Of a DNA stretch of 64,000 nt, positions 27,128 through 35,502 are shown in pieces. Position 1 is the stretch's first letter. The number at the start of each line of letters is the position of its first letter. The notes below the pieces were generated by a model. That model saw nothing but the letters and a program-made list of their open reading frames with translations, was not told where the DNA came from and did no database searches. This DNA is from Bradyrhizobium sp. Ce-3 (GTDB lineage: Bacteria > Pseudomonadota > Alphaproteobacteria > Rhizobiales > Xanthobacteraceae): positions 698,283-762,282 of the forward strand of contig NZ_BQUV01000003.1 in assembly GCF_022835695.1 (NCBI RefSeq). Reading direction: 5' to 3'. A program made the position numbers and the translations under genes.

Positions 27128-27658
27128 TCAGGGCTGCCCGATGCCGGTGAGGCCGAGCACGGCGCCCGCGGCGAGCGCGAGCAGCGGATGGATGCGGGTC
27201 GTCGTGGTGGCGATCGCGACGCCCGCCGCGATCAGCACGGTGCCCCAGCTCGAGACCGAGGCGTGGGTGATGACGATGGCGCTGGCGGTGACGAGGCCGG
27301 CGGTGACCGGAACCAGCCCGGCCTGTACGGTGCGCCGCCAGGGCCGGTCCTTGAAGCGTTCCCAGAGCCGCAGCGCAAATCCGGTGACCAGCGACGACGG
27401 CCCGAACTTGGCGAGCGACGTCACCAGCACGCCCGAGAAGCCGGCGACATGCCAGCCGACCAGCGGCACCACCATCATGTTCGGCCCGGGTGCAGCCTGC
27501 GCCAGTGCGAACAGTGCGCTGAACTCCTGCGCCGTCATCCAGTGATGGATATCGACCACCTGACGCTGCATCTCAGGCAGGATGGTGTTGCCGCCGCCGA
27601 AGGCGAGCAGCGACAGCTCGGCGAAGATCAGCGCGAGCGTGACGAGGGTTGCGGTCAT
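27128..27658 (-). CDS. Chromate transporter, C-terminal-type short ChrA subunit
   Basis: A 176-residue membrane protein, one of a pair of short-chain CHR proteins. The motif LSLLAFGGGNTILPEMQRQV and AQAAPGPNMMVVPLVGW are the conserved CHR-domain blocks (FGG and PGPN). I start at ATG 27658, which overlaps the upstream half (ATGA). The pair works as a heterodimer in known cases and exports chromate; other substrates for rhizobial members are not excluded. Confidence 0.87.
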   Translation of the reverse strand: MTATLVTLALIFAELSLLAFGGGNTILPEMQRQVVDIHHWMTAQEFSALFALAQAAPGPNMMVVPLVGWHVAGFSGVLVTSLAKFGPSSLVTGFALRLWERFKDRPWRRTVQAGLVPVTAGLVTASAIVITHASVSSWGTVLIAAGVAIATTTTRIHPLLALAAGAVLGLTGIGQP

Positions 27659-28221
27659 GATGCCTGCCTCGATCGCAGGAAGATGCTGAGCGGCGCCAGC
27701 GTCAACAGCGTCGGCAGCAGCGGCAATCTGAACACTGCGATCGCCAGCACGCACAGCGCGCCGATGACGAGGCCGAGCACGTCGCGGCGCAACGGCCAGG
27801 CGATCTTTATCGCGGTGGAGATCAAAAGCCCGGCTGCCGCGGCGGCGAGACCGCCGAACAGATGACGGACGACCGGGTCGTCGGCGAAGCGGCCATAGAT
27901 CACGCCGAGGCCGATCACGACCGCGGTCGGCACCGCGATCAGGCCGAGGATCGAAGCGAACGCGCCGGGAAGGCCGCGAAACTTCAACCCCACCGCCACC
28001 GACATGTTGATGATGTTGCCGCCGGGCAGGAACTGGCAGAGCCCGAGCAGGTCGGTGAACTCGGCGCCGGTGAGCCAGCCGCGCTTCTCCACCATCATGT
28101 GGCGCGCCAGCGGCAGCACGCCGCCGAAGCCGGTCAGCCCGAGGATGAAGAAGCCCGTGAACAGCTCGCCGACATCAGGTGCAGGATGCCTGGTGGTTTG
28201 TGCGGCGGGTATGGCGTCCAT
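27655..28221 (-). CDS. Chromate transporter, N-terminal-type short ChrA subunit
   Basis: A 188-residue short-chain CHR protein. The conserved segments GLTGFGGVLPLARHMMVEKRGW and LCQFLPGGNIINMSVAVG are visible (the second a variant of QxxPGPN). Five or six hydrophobic helices. It is transcribed first of the pair and diverges from a LysR gene, with two palindromes in the 113 bases between them. Confidence 0.87.
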   Translation of the reverse strand: MDAIPAAQTTRHPAPDVGELFTGFFILGLTGFGGVLPLARHMMVEKRGWLTGAEFTDLLGLCQFLPGGNIINMSVAVGLKFRGLPGAFASILGLIAVPTAVVIGLGVIYGRFADDPVVRHLFGGLAAAAAGLLISTAIKIAWPLRRDVLGLVIGALCVLAIAVFRLPLLPTLLTLAPLSIFLRSRQAS

Positions 28222-28280
28222 CGGCGGGGCGGCTCCGGTTCGTTCGTTGTTGCGTTGACTCTAGTTGGCCGCGTGCCAAA

Positions 28281-28297
28281 TATCCAATATATGGATA
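28281..28297. promoter_or_regulatory. Palindromic operator in the chrA-lysR divergent region
   Basis: TATCCAATATATGGATA has arms TATCCA and TGGATA. It is AT-rich in an otherwise GC-rich context and lies midway between the two divergent starts, as expected for a LysR-type regulatory site. Confidence 0.5.
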
Positions 28298-28305
28298 AGG
28301 TAATT

Positions 28306-28320
28306 TGCATATCTAATGCA
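28306..28320. promoter_or_regulatory. Second palindrome, close to the lysR start
   Basis: TGCATATCTAATGCA with arms TGCAT/ATGCA ends 14 bases before the lysR ATG, a good position for LysR autorepression. Confidence 0.45.
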
Positions 28321-28334
28321 TATGGGTCGTCCCG

Positions 28335-29252
28335 ATGATCGAGCTGCGCCATCTCCGCTATGCCGTCGCGGTCGCCGAGGAGGGCCATATCACCCGCGCC
28401 GCCGCGCGGCTCGGCATCCAGCAGCCGCCGCTGAGCCAGCAGATCCGCGCGCTGGAAGCCGCGATCGGCGCGCCGCTGTTCCGGCGGCAGCCGCGCGGCG
28501 TCGAGCTGACCGCTGCCGGCCGTGCCTTCGTCGGCAAGGCACGCGCGATCCTGCGCGACACCGAGCTCGCGGTGGAAGCCGCGCGCCGCGCCAGCCGCGG
28601 CCAGGAGGGGCAGCTCGCGATCGGCTTCACGTCTTCAGCGGCGTTCCATCCGTTCGTCACCGGGGTGATGCGCGAAATGCGCGAGCGGGCGCCGGCGATC
28701 ACGCTGTCGCTCGAGGAGGCCTCGACCGGCGAACTGATCGAGGCCGTCGAAGCCGACCGGCTCGATGCCGCGTTCGTGCGCTCGCCGAGCGAGCGTCTGG
28801 AGAATCTGACGATCACGCATCTGCTCGACGAGGAGATGGTGGTGGCGCTGCCCGATCATCATCCGCGCGCCCGCAAGGACCCGCGGCGGCGGATTGCGCT
28901 GGCCTCGCTCGCCGACGAGCCCTTGATCCTCTACCGCCGCCCGACCGGGCCCGGTCTCTACGACAGCATCATCGCCGCCTGCCGCGCGGCGGGCTTCAGC
29001 CCGAAAGTGGCGCAGGAGGCGACACGGATGGTGTCGACGCTCAGCCTGGTCGCGGCCGGGCTCGGAATTTCGATCGTGCCGGAATCGATGGCGCGGCTGG
29101 AGACCGCAGGCGTGTCCTATCTCCGCCTCGAGCGCGCTACCGGCCTGGTCGCGCCGCTCGCGCTGGCGCGCAAGAAGGGCCCGGCCGGCGGCACGCTCGG
29201 CCGCCTGCTCGCCATCGTGACGCGGCGGGTGAAGGATCGCGCCGGCGTTTGA
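28335..29252 (+). CDS. LysR family transcriptional regulator
   Basis: A 305-residue LysR protein beginning MIELRHLRYAVAVAEEGHITRAAARLG, whose HTH (about 1-60) includes IQQPPLSQQIRALE. This subgroup (PPLSQQI recognition helix) resembles BenM/CatM-type regulators of aromatic catabolism. Effector domain about 90-300. Divergent from the chrA pair, which is its likely target. Confidence 0.88.
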   Translation: MIELRHLRYAVAVAEEGHITRAAARLGIQQPPLSQQIRALEAAIGAPLFRRQPRGVELTAAGRAFVGKARAILRDTELAVEAARRASRGQEGQLAIGFTSSAAFHPFVTGVMREMRERAPAITLSLEEASTGELIEAVEADRLDAAFVRSPSERLENLTITHLLDEEMVVALPDHHPRARKDPRRRIALASLADEPLILYRRPTGPGLYDSIIAACRAAGFSPKVAQEATRMVSTLSLVAAGLGISIVPESMARLETAGVSYLRLERATGLVAPLALARKKGPAGGTLGRLLAIVTRRVKDRAGV

Positions 29253-29432
29253 GGGACGTAGCTGAATGTTCCGCTGCCGCCTGTGGCGCGGAATGTGGGG
29301 AGTTTGGCGAACGCGCGCGTCCCGGTGCGGCTAGATCATTCGCATCGGACCCCCGATGCCGGCGCGTCGATCGCAACAGTTCAGTTGCGTCCGGCGGCTT
29401 CGGGTTCAATCACCACAGCGAAAGGCAGTTCA

Positions 29433-29981
29433 ATGGCACGTTTTCCTGTCCATACGCTCGACTCCGCACCGGAAGCTTCAAAGCCCGCCTTGCGCGACGT
29501 CGAGGCGCGGTTTGGCATGATCCCGAACCTTGCGGCGACGATGGCGACGTCGCCGGTGCTGATCCAGAGCTTCATCGGCATCTTCGACAAGGTTCACGGC
29601 GGCAGTTTCACCGAGCAGCAGATCCAGACCGTGCTGCTCACCGACGCCGTGACCAATCGCTGCACCTGGGCGGTCGCGCTGCATTGCGCGCTCGGCTTGC
29701 AGGCCGGCCTCGATCCCGCCGATGTCGACGCGATGCGGGCCGGTCGCTCGCCTGCCGACAAGACCCTCGGTGCGCTCTCGACGCTGGCGCGGTCGCTGAT
29801 CGAAAAGCGCGGACGGCTCGACGAGGAGGAGATCGAACGGTTTCTGGCGGCCGGGTTCTACAAGGACCTCGTGCTCGAGGTCATCACCATCGTGGCAGCG
29901 TCGACCATCACCAACTACACCGGCAGCGTGACCAATCCGCCGCTGGAGGCTGGGTTGCAGGACCATGCCTGGAACGGCTGA
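29433..29981 (+). CDS. Carboxymuconolactone decarboxylase family protein with incomplete CxxC
   Basis: A 182-residue AhpD/CMD-like protein. The family block that normally reads N-x-C-x-x-C-x-x-x-H is NRCTWAVALHC: Cys77 and His84 are present, the second cysteine is Ala80, and an extra cysteine follows the histidine. The redox CxxC chemistry of AhpD is therefore unlikely to be standard. ATG 29433 is preferred over an upstream extension to 29283. It stands alone downstream of lysR and is followed by a repeat. Confidence 0.8.
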   Translation: MARFPVHTLDSAPEASKPALRDVEARFGMIPNLAATMATSPVLIQSFIGIFDKVHGGSFTEQQIQTVLLTDAVTNRCTWAVALHCALGLQAGLDPADVDAMRAGRSPADKTLGALSTLARSLIEKRGRLDEEEIERFLAAGFYKDLVLEVITIVAASTITNYTGSVTNPPLEAGLQDHAWNG

Positions 29982-29995
29982 ACTGACGCCGCACG

Positions 29996-30201
29996 CCCTC
30001 TCCCCGTTCTTACGGGGAGAGGGTTGGGGTGAGGGGCTGTCTCCGCGCATACGGCGCTAACCGGGTTTGCGGAGACTCCCTCTCACCCGGAACGCAGCTG
30101 ACGATGCATCATAGCCGAAGCTCCGCTTCGGCGTTCTTGAGAACGGCCGCCGAAGGTGGCCTATGCCTCTCCCCGCAAGCGGGAAAGGTGAAGCAGAGAC
30201 C
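29996..30201 (+). repeat. Composite palindromic repeat element, copy 1
   Basis: Begins CCCTCTCCCCGTTCTTACGG and continues GGAGAGGGTTGGGGTGAGGGG, then GGAGACTCCC...CTCACCCG...AACGCA, and ends with CCTCTCCCCGC/GCGGGAAAGGTGAAGC. The same order of blocks, in the opposite orientation, occurs at 45881-46034. The interior of this copy is about 50 bases longer. No open frame of its own. Confidence 0.75.
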
Positions 30202-30232
30202 ATCGCTGGATTTGAAATAACGTCGTCATGCT

Positions 30233-31264
30233 TCAGCCCGCAAACCTGGCGCGGTAATCCTGCGGCGTGGTCGACAGCAGGCGCAGGAAGCTGCGCCGCA
30301 TCGTCTCTTCCGATCCGAAGCCGCAGCGCTGCGAGATCCGCTTGACCGGCAGGCGCGTCTCCGAGAGCAGGTGGCGGGCGCCCTCGACCCGCAACCGCTC
30401 GATCGCGCGTGCCGGCGTCAGTCCGGTCGCATCGGCGTAGTGCCGGCTGAAGCTGCGCTCGCTCATGCCGGCTTGTTGCGCCAGCGTCGCAAGCGAGAGG
30501 TCGTCGGCCAGATGGCCGCTGATCCAGTCATGCAGCGCGCCGAACCTGTCGTCGGTCGTTTGCAGCGACAGCGCTTCGCTGAACTGCGCCTGGCCGCCGG
30601 GGCGCTTGAAGAACACCACGAGATAGCGGGCGACGGCGAGCGCCGCGGCGCGGCCAAGATCCTCCTCGACCAGCGCCAATGCCAGATCGATGCCGGAGGT
30701 GACGCCGGCCGACGTCCAGAACGATCCGTCGCGCACGAAGATCGGGTCGGACTCGACCCGAACGTCGGGAAAACGCTCGGCCAGTTCCGAACAGAATTGC
30801 CAGTGGGTCACGGCACGACGGCCATCCAGAACGCCCGATGCGGCGAGCAGGAACGCGCCGGTGCAGACCGATGCGGTGCGGCGCGCCTGCCCGGCGCGGC
30901 CGCGCACCCAGTCCACCAGCGCACGATCGGCCACCGCGGCGTTGACGCCGTCGCCGCCCGGAATCACCAGCGTGTCGACCGCGCTGCCGATCGCGGGCAG
31001 CGGATGCACCGCTATCCCGACGCCGGCCGATGCCTCGATCGTCGGGCCAGCCTTGGCGACGACGCGGACCTCATACGGCTCGGCGTTGCCCGCCTTGGCC
31101 GCCAGTGCATTGGCGGATGCGAACACCTGCAATGGCCCGGTGACGTCGAGCAACTGCACCGCCGGGTAAGCCAGCACTTCGATCGGGCGGCGATCTTTTG
31201 GCGAGAAACGTGGGCTGGTTGGCGTCATCGCCGAAGCCTGCCGCGCTAGTTTTGCTTTGTCCAT
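30233..31264 (-). CDS. GlxA-type transcriptional regulator (DJ-1/PfpI domain plus AraC HTH)
   Basis: A 343-residue regulator. Residues about 27-200 form a DJ-1/PfpI-like domain (IEVLAYPAVQLLDVTGPLQVF, with SVCTGAFLLAASGVLDGRRAVTHW around the nucleophile-elbow position); residues about 240-343 form an AraC HTH (LATLAQQAGMSERSFSRHYADATG, then RCGFGSEETMRRSF). It is divergent from the isocyanide hydratase gene, itself a DJ-1 protein, with only 28 bases between the two annotated starts, so the true start may be ATG 31228 (MTPTSPR). Confidence 0.88.
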   Translation of the reverse strand: MDKAKLARQASAMTPTSPRFSPKDRRPIEVLAYPAVQLLDVTGPLQVFASANALAAKAGNAEPYEVRVVAKAGPTIEASAGVGIAVHPLPAIGSAVDTLVIPGGDGVNAAVADRALVDWVRGRAGQARRTASVCTGAFLLAASGVLDGRRAVTHWQFCSELAERFPDVRVESDPIFVRDGSFWTSAGVTSGIDLALALVEEDLGRAAALAVARYLVVFFKRPGGQAQFSEALSLQTTDDRFGALHDWISGHLADDLSLATLAQQAGMSERSFSRHYADATGLTPARAIERLRVEGARHLLSETRLPVKRISQRCGFGSEETMRRSFLRLLSTTPQDYRARFAG

Positions 31265-31292
31265 AGCGCAAAGAAAGTTTGAGGGAAGTTCG

Positions 31293-31997
31293 ATGATTGC
31301 TCACGATGTCCACCTGCGGATCGGATCACTGCTGTTCGAAGGCGTCGATCAAATCGACTTGACCGGACCGTTCGAGGTGTTGTCGCGGATTCCGAATTCG
31401 ACCTACCGCATCTACGGCAAGACCGCCGAGCCCGTCCGCGACATCAAGGGATTGCGGCTGACGCCGGATGCGACGCTGGCCGAAGCGCCGCCGCTCGATG
31501 TGCTGCATGTGCCGGGCGGCTTCGGTCAGCAAGCCCTGATGGAGGACGCGGAAGTGCTCGACTGGATCAGCCGTCAGGCGGCCGGGGCATGCCGCATCTT
31601 CTCGGTCTGCACGGGCGCGCTGATCTGTGGAGCGGCCGGCCTTCTGAAGGGACGCAGGGCGACGACGCATTGGGCGTCGTTTCATCTGCTGCCGTTCTTC
31701 GGCGCGACGCCCGTGAACCAGCGCGTGGTGGTGGACGGAAGCTTTGTCTTTGCCGCCGGAGTCACGGCAGGCATCGATGGCGCATTGCGGCTTGCGGCTG
31801 AATTACGCGGCGACGATGCCGCGCGCGCGATCCAGCTCTATATGGTGTATGCGCCGGAGCCGCCGTTCGACAGCGGCACGCCGGAGACCGCGCCCCCCGA
31901 GATCCTGCAGCAGTCGCGCGAGGGCGTGCGCGCGATCACGGCGCAGCGGGAGGAAACCGCACGCCGCGTCGCCGCCAGGCTGGGCGTCGCGGTGTAG
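31293..31997 (+). CDS. inhA: Isocyanide hydratase (DJ-1/PfpI family)
   Basis: A 234-residue DJ-1 superfamily enzyme closely resembling Pseudomonas InhA along its length: IGSLLFEGVDQIDLTGPFEVL, DVLHVPGGFGQQALMED, SVCTGALICGAAGLLKGRRATTHW and YAPEPPFDSGTPETAP all have direct counterparts. The nucleophile is Cys106 in SVCTG. Reaction: hydration of isonitriles to N-formamides. ATG 31293 follows GAGGGAAG. Divergent from the GlxA-type regulator, the probable controller. Confidence 0.85.
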   Translation: MIAHDVHLRIGSLLFEGVDQIDLTGPFEVLSRIPNSTYRIYGKTAEPVRDIKGLRLTPDATLAEAPPLDVLHVPGGFGQQALMEDAEVLDWISRQAAGACRIFSVCTGALICGAAGLLKGRRATTHWASFHLLPFFGATPVNQRVVVDGSFVFAAGVTAGIDGALRLAAELRGDDAARAIQLYMVYAPEPPFDSGTPETAPPEILQQSREGVRAITAQREETARRVAARLGVAV

Positions 31998-32013
31998 GGA
32001 GATTGAGCCCGGA

Positions 32014-32499
32014 CTAATTGCCCGGCTCGAAGCTGCAGTCGGCGCCGCCGCCGGCCTTGTCCTTGATCACAGCGGGATCGAGCGTGCAGGACAGTTTCGA
32101 CAGCGCCTCGTAGATCGTGCCTGCGGCGCCGTCGGGCGGCACGCCGGCCAGTGCCACGGTCGCGTAGATCGCGTTGGCTTCGGCGCCCCTCACGGTATGG
32201 GTGTTGCTGCCGAAGATCAGTTCGCAGGAGCGCGAGGTGATGGCGACATCGCTGGCGCGGCAGACAACCTTGTCGGCGGTGACGGTGATCTTCGTGGTGA
32301 TGGGAACATTGCTGTCGCCCGCGAAGAACGCGGCGACCGCCTTCTTCTGCTTGGCCGGCAACGGCGAATAGGGCGCCACGACGCCGGCGAGCGCCAGCGC
32401 TACCGAACCGGAGGTGGTCGCGGGCGCGGCCGATACGGCTGACGCGGCCAGCGACCATGAACATGCGAGGATCGCCAGTCGGCCTAGTCTCAATTCCAT
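32014..32499 (-). CDS. Secreted hypothetical protein
   Basis: A 161-residue protein with a signal peptide (hydrophobic 8-24, cleavage near AASAVSAAP) and AGGAGAT before ATG 32499. The mature part has three or four cysteines (VVCRASD, RSCELIF, KLSCTLD, DCSFEPGN) and no recognised motif. Probably periplasmic. Convergent with the isocyanide hydratase gene, 16 bases apart. Confidence 0.7.
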   Translation of the reverse strand: MELRLGRLAILACSWSLAASAVSAAPATTSGSVALALAGVVAPYSPLPAKQKKAVAAFFAGDSNVPITTKITVTADKVVCRASDVAITSRSCELIFGSNTHTVRGAEANAIYATVALAGVPPDGAAGTIYEALSKLSCTLDPAVIKDKAGGGADCSFEPGN

Positions 32500-32735
32500 T
32501 CCGATCTCCTGTATCTGCGCCTTCCGCGGCGCGGAATCGCTAGCATGTCTCGTGGCCTCATTGGGTGATGCCCTTCACTTGGCGTCCAGCAACTTCGCGT
32601 GAGGCGCGGATGCGCGCGCAGGGCAGGGCGGCCCCGCGTGGAGTGGCTTGCACGATCGCGCCATCGGCGGCACAGTCGGATCTGCGGCTGCGATGCCGCC
32701 AACAATGACGACAAGAAGACCCATCGAGGAACGCC

Positions 32736-33800
32736 ATGGCGGCCACGCGCATCGACTGCGACATCCATCCCGCGGTGGGGGGAACGCGCACCACGCTGCT
32801 GCCCTATCTCAGCGATCACTGGAAGGAACAGGTCGTCAGCCGCGCCATCGATGGGCTCGATCTGAATTCCTATCCGCCGTCGATGCCGTTGTCCGGCCGT
32901 GCCGACTGGCGGCCTGCCGACGGCAGCAAGCCCGGCAGCGATCTTGCCATGGTGCAGCGCGGCGCGTTCGACCAACTCGGCGCCAGCCACGCCATCTGCA
33001 ATGTCGTCTACGGTGCGCAGGCAGTGTTCGATTCCTACATGGCGGCCGACTTCTGCAAGGCGATCAACGACTGGATCGCGGCCGAATGGCTCGCGAAGGA
33101 CGCGCGGCTGCGCGCTTCGATCGTGGTGCCGATCCAGGCGCCGGACCTTGCGGTCGAGGAGATCGAGCGCCGCGCCGGCGACAACCGCTTTGTCTCGGTG
33201 CTGGTGCCGTCGCAAAACGAAACGCTGCTCGGCCGGCGGCACTACTGGCCGATCTACCAGGCCGCGGAGAAGTACAAACTGCCGATCGCGATCCACGCCG
33301 GCAGCGCCTATCGCGGTGCGCCGAGCTCGATCGGCTGGCCGTCCTATCGCTACGAATATTACCTCGCCGAGGCGCAGGCGTTCCAGGCGCAGGCGCTGAG
33401 CCTGATCTATGAGGGCGTGTTCGGGAAATATCCCGGATTGACCGTCGTGTTGATGGAGTCGGGGGTGAGCTGGCTGCCGGCCTTCATGTGGCGCGCCAAC
33501 AAGACCTGGCGCGGCGTCCGCGTCGAGGTTCCCTGGGTGGAGCGCGAGCCGGCCGCGATCATCCGCGACCATTTCCGTGTCACCATGCAGCCGTTCGACG
33601 CGCCGCTGGATGCAACCGGTGTCGCCGACATCATCGACCAGATCGGCTCCGACAAGATGTTCCTGTTCGCGTCGGACTATCCGCACTGGCAGTTCGACGG
33701 CGACGATCCGGTCCCGCCGCATCTGCCCAAGAGCCTCGTCAAGCGAATGAGCGAGGACAATCCGCTGGAAACGTTCCCGCGCCTGAAGCTTGATGCCTGA
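32736..33800 (+). CDS. Amidohydrolase family 2 (ACMSD-like) protein
   Basis: A 354-residue TIM-barrel amidohydrolase_2 protein. The metal-site motif near the N-terminus is IDCDIHPAV, i.e. DxH instead of the HxH of ACMSD; later metal or catalytic residues appear in IAIHAGS (His), MESGVSWLP and FASDYPHW (Asp). The family performs hydrolysis or decarboxylation of aromatic and cyclic acids in the cytosol. It is followed after 20 bases by a paralogue and then by a Rieske ferredoxin, suggesting degradation of an aromatic or heterocyclic compound. Confidence 0.88.
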   Translation: MAATRIDCDIHPAVGGTRTTLLPYLSDHWKEQVVSRAIDGLDLNSYPPSMPLSGRADWRPADGSKPGSDLAMVQRGAFDQLGASHAICNVVYGAQAVFDSYMAADFCKAINDWIAAEWLAKDARLRASIVVPIQAPDLAVEEIERRAGDNRFVSVLVPSQNETLLGRRHYWPIYQAAEKYKLPIAIHAGSAYRGAPSSIGWPSYRYEYYLAEAQAFQAQALSLIYEGVFGKYPGLTVVLMESGVSWLPAFMWRANKTWRGVRVEVPWVEREPAAIIRDHFRVTMQPFDAPLDATGVADIIDQIGSDKMFLFASDYPHWQFDGDDPVPPHLPKSLVKRMSEDNPLETFPRLKLDA

Positions 33801-33820
33801 CTCATTTAATGGAGGATCGC

Positions 33821-34933
33821 ATGAGTGACGTCATCGACCGCCCGATGCTCAACCAGGAGACCACCGCCGCGACGCGGCTGAAGATCATCGATTGCGACAT
33901 CCATCCGAGCATCCATGCGCACAGCGACCTCAACGAGTTCTTGCCGAAGCGCTGGCAGCAGCATCTGAAGGAATATGGCAGCCATCTGCGCACGCCCTAT
34001 ATCGGCACCACGCCGTATCCGCGCTCCTCGCCGCTGATCGCGCGGCGCGACGCCTGGCCGCCGACCGGCGGCGTGCCCGGCTCCGATCTCGATTTCATGC
34101 GCAAGCAGCACCTCGATCCCTTCGATGTCGAGTTCGGCATTTTGCAGGTGCTCGACCTCTTCATCTTCTCGCAGCAGAACCTGGAATTCGGCGCCGCGAT
34201 CCAGCGCGCCATCAACGACTGGCAGCTCGCGTTCTGGGCGCACCGCGATCCGCGCCTGAAGGCCTCGATCCTGGTCGGGCAGGACGGCTCCGACCTCGGC
34301 CTCGCCGAGATCGAGCGCTGCGCCAGGACCGGTGAATACATCCAGATCAACGTCTCGCCGCGCGCCAACGAGCCGCTCGGCCGTCGCCGCTACTGGCCGA
34401 TCTACGAGCGCGCGCAAGAGCTCGACCTGCCGCTCGGCATCCATGTCGGCGGCTATGGCGGACATGCGCCGACCGGCGGCGGCTGGCCGTCCTATTACTG
34501 CGAGGAGCACCAGTCGAACGCGCACACGGTGGCCTCGAACCTCACGAGCCTGGTGCTGGAGGGCGTGCCGGAGCGCTTCCCGAAACTGAAGATCGTGTTC
34601 ATCGAGGGCGGCTTCGGCTGGATCCCCGCGACGATGTGGCGGATGGACCAGCATTTCGAGCGCTTCCGCAGCGAGGTGCCGCATCTCAAGCGCAAGCCGA
34701 GCGAGTATGTGAAGCAGAGTTTCTGGTTCACCACCCAACCGATCGACGAGCCCGATGAAGCGCGGCACCTGCGTCAGCTGATCGAATGGGTCGGCATCGA
34801 CCGGCTGCTGTTCTCGTCCGACTATCCGCACTGGGACTATGACGACGCGCGCTACGCCTTCAAGACGCCGCTGACCGACGCCGAGCGCCGCAAGATCTTC
34901 AACAGCAACGCCCGCGCGGTCTACAAGTTTTGA
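33821..34933 (+). CDS. Amidohydrolase family 2 (ACMSD-like) protein, paralogue
   Basis: A 370-residue paralogue of the preceding enzyme with the same landmarks: IIDCDIHPSI (DxH), LGIHVGGYG, FIEGGFGWIP and FSSDYPHWDYD. GGAGG at 33811-33815 sets the start at ATG 33821. The two proteins share the RRxYWPIYxxA block, so they arose by duplication; they may form a hetero-oligomer or act on successive intermediates. Downstream, the Rieske gene follows after 71 bases. Confidence 0.88.
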   Translation: MSDVIDRPMLNQETTAATRLKIIDCDIHPSIHAHSDLNEFLPKRWQQHLKEYGSHLRTPYIGTTPYPRSSPLIARRDAWPPTGGVPGSDLDFMRKQHLDPFDVEFGILQVLDLFIFSQQNLEFGAAIQRAINDWQLAFWAHRDPRLKASILVGQDGSDLGLAEIERCARTGEYIQINVSPRANEPLGRRRYWPIYERAQELDLPLGIHVGGYGGHAPTGGGWPSYYCEEHQSNAHTVASNLTSLVLEGVPERFPKLKIVFIEGGFGWIPATMWRMDQHFERFRSEVPHLKRKPSEYVKQSFWFTTQPIDEPDEARHLRQLIEWVGIDRLLFSSDYPHWDYDDARYAFKTPLTDAERRKIFNSNARAVYKF

Positions 34934-35004
34934 CTCTTGTTTTGACGCGTTTTCCTCACGCGAACCGGAGGTCCACTTCGCTTGAAAACGCTATGAGGAT
35001 TCCG

Positions 35005-35418
35005 ATGACCCGTCACATCGTCGCGCGCACCAGCGAGATCCCGGCCGGCGGCAACAAGGTGTTCGGCCTCGAGGGCCGCGACATCGTCGTGTTCCACGTC
35101 AACGGCGAGTTCTTCGCGCTGCTCAATCGCTGTCCGCACGAAGGCGCGCCGCTTGAGAAGGCGGCATGCGTCGCCCGCCTGACCTCGCCGGAGCCCGGCG
35201 TCTATCAGCGCGACCGCGTCGGCGAGATGCTGCGCTGTCCGTGGCACGGCTGGGAATTCGACATCCGCAACGGCCAGTCCTGGTTCGATCCCAAGCGGTT
35301 CAGGATCCGCTCCTATCCGGTCGCGGTCGAGAGCGGCGCGGAGTTGCAGAAGGGGCCGTATGTCGCCGAGACCTTTCCGGTGCACATCGAAGACAATTAC
35401 GTGATCGTCGAGGTGTGA
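35005..35418 (+). CDS. Rieske [2Fe-2S] ferredoxin-like protein
   Basis: A 137-residue single-domain Rieske protein with both ligand motifs: CPHEG (Cys43, His45) and CPWHG (Cys78, His81). The spacing between them is about 16 residues longer than in typical oxygenase ferredoxins, owing to an inserted loop ending GVYQRDRVGEML. I choose ATG 35005, with GAGGA five bases upstream; ATG 34993 is possible. No oxygenase alpha subunit is in the window, so its partner enzyme is either elsewhere or the protein works differently. Confidence 0.86.
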   Translation: MTRHIVARTSEIPAGGNKVFGLEGRDIVVFHVNGEFFALLNRCPHEGAPLEKAACVARLTSPEPGVYQRDRVGEMLRCPWHGWEFDIRNGQSWFDPKRFRIRSYPVAVESGAELQKGPYVAETFPVHIEDNYVIVEV

Positions 35419-35502
35419 GGTACGCGTCAGAGCCGAGCGGCAGCGTTCGGTGGCAGATCAAGCAGAAATCAAGGAGCCGGCTTCTCTCGCAAAAAAAAGT
35501 AC

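Noticed and set aside
28316-29986. 556-codon plus-strand frame spanning lysR and the CMD gene
   Set aside because: It overlaps two recognised genes in another frame and has Arg/Ala-rich shadow composition.
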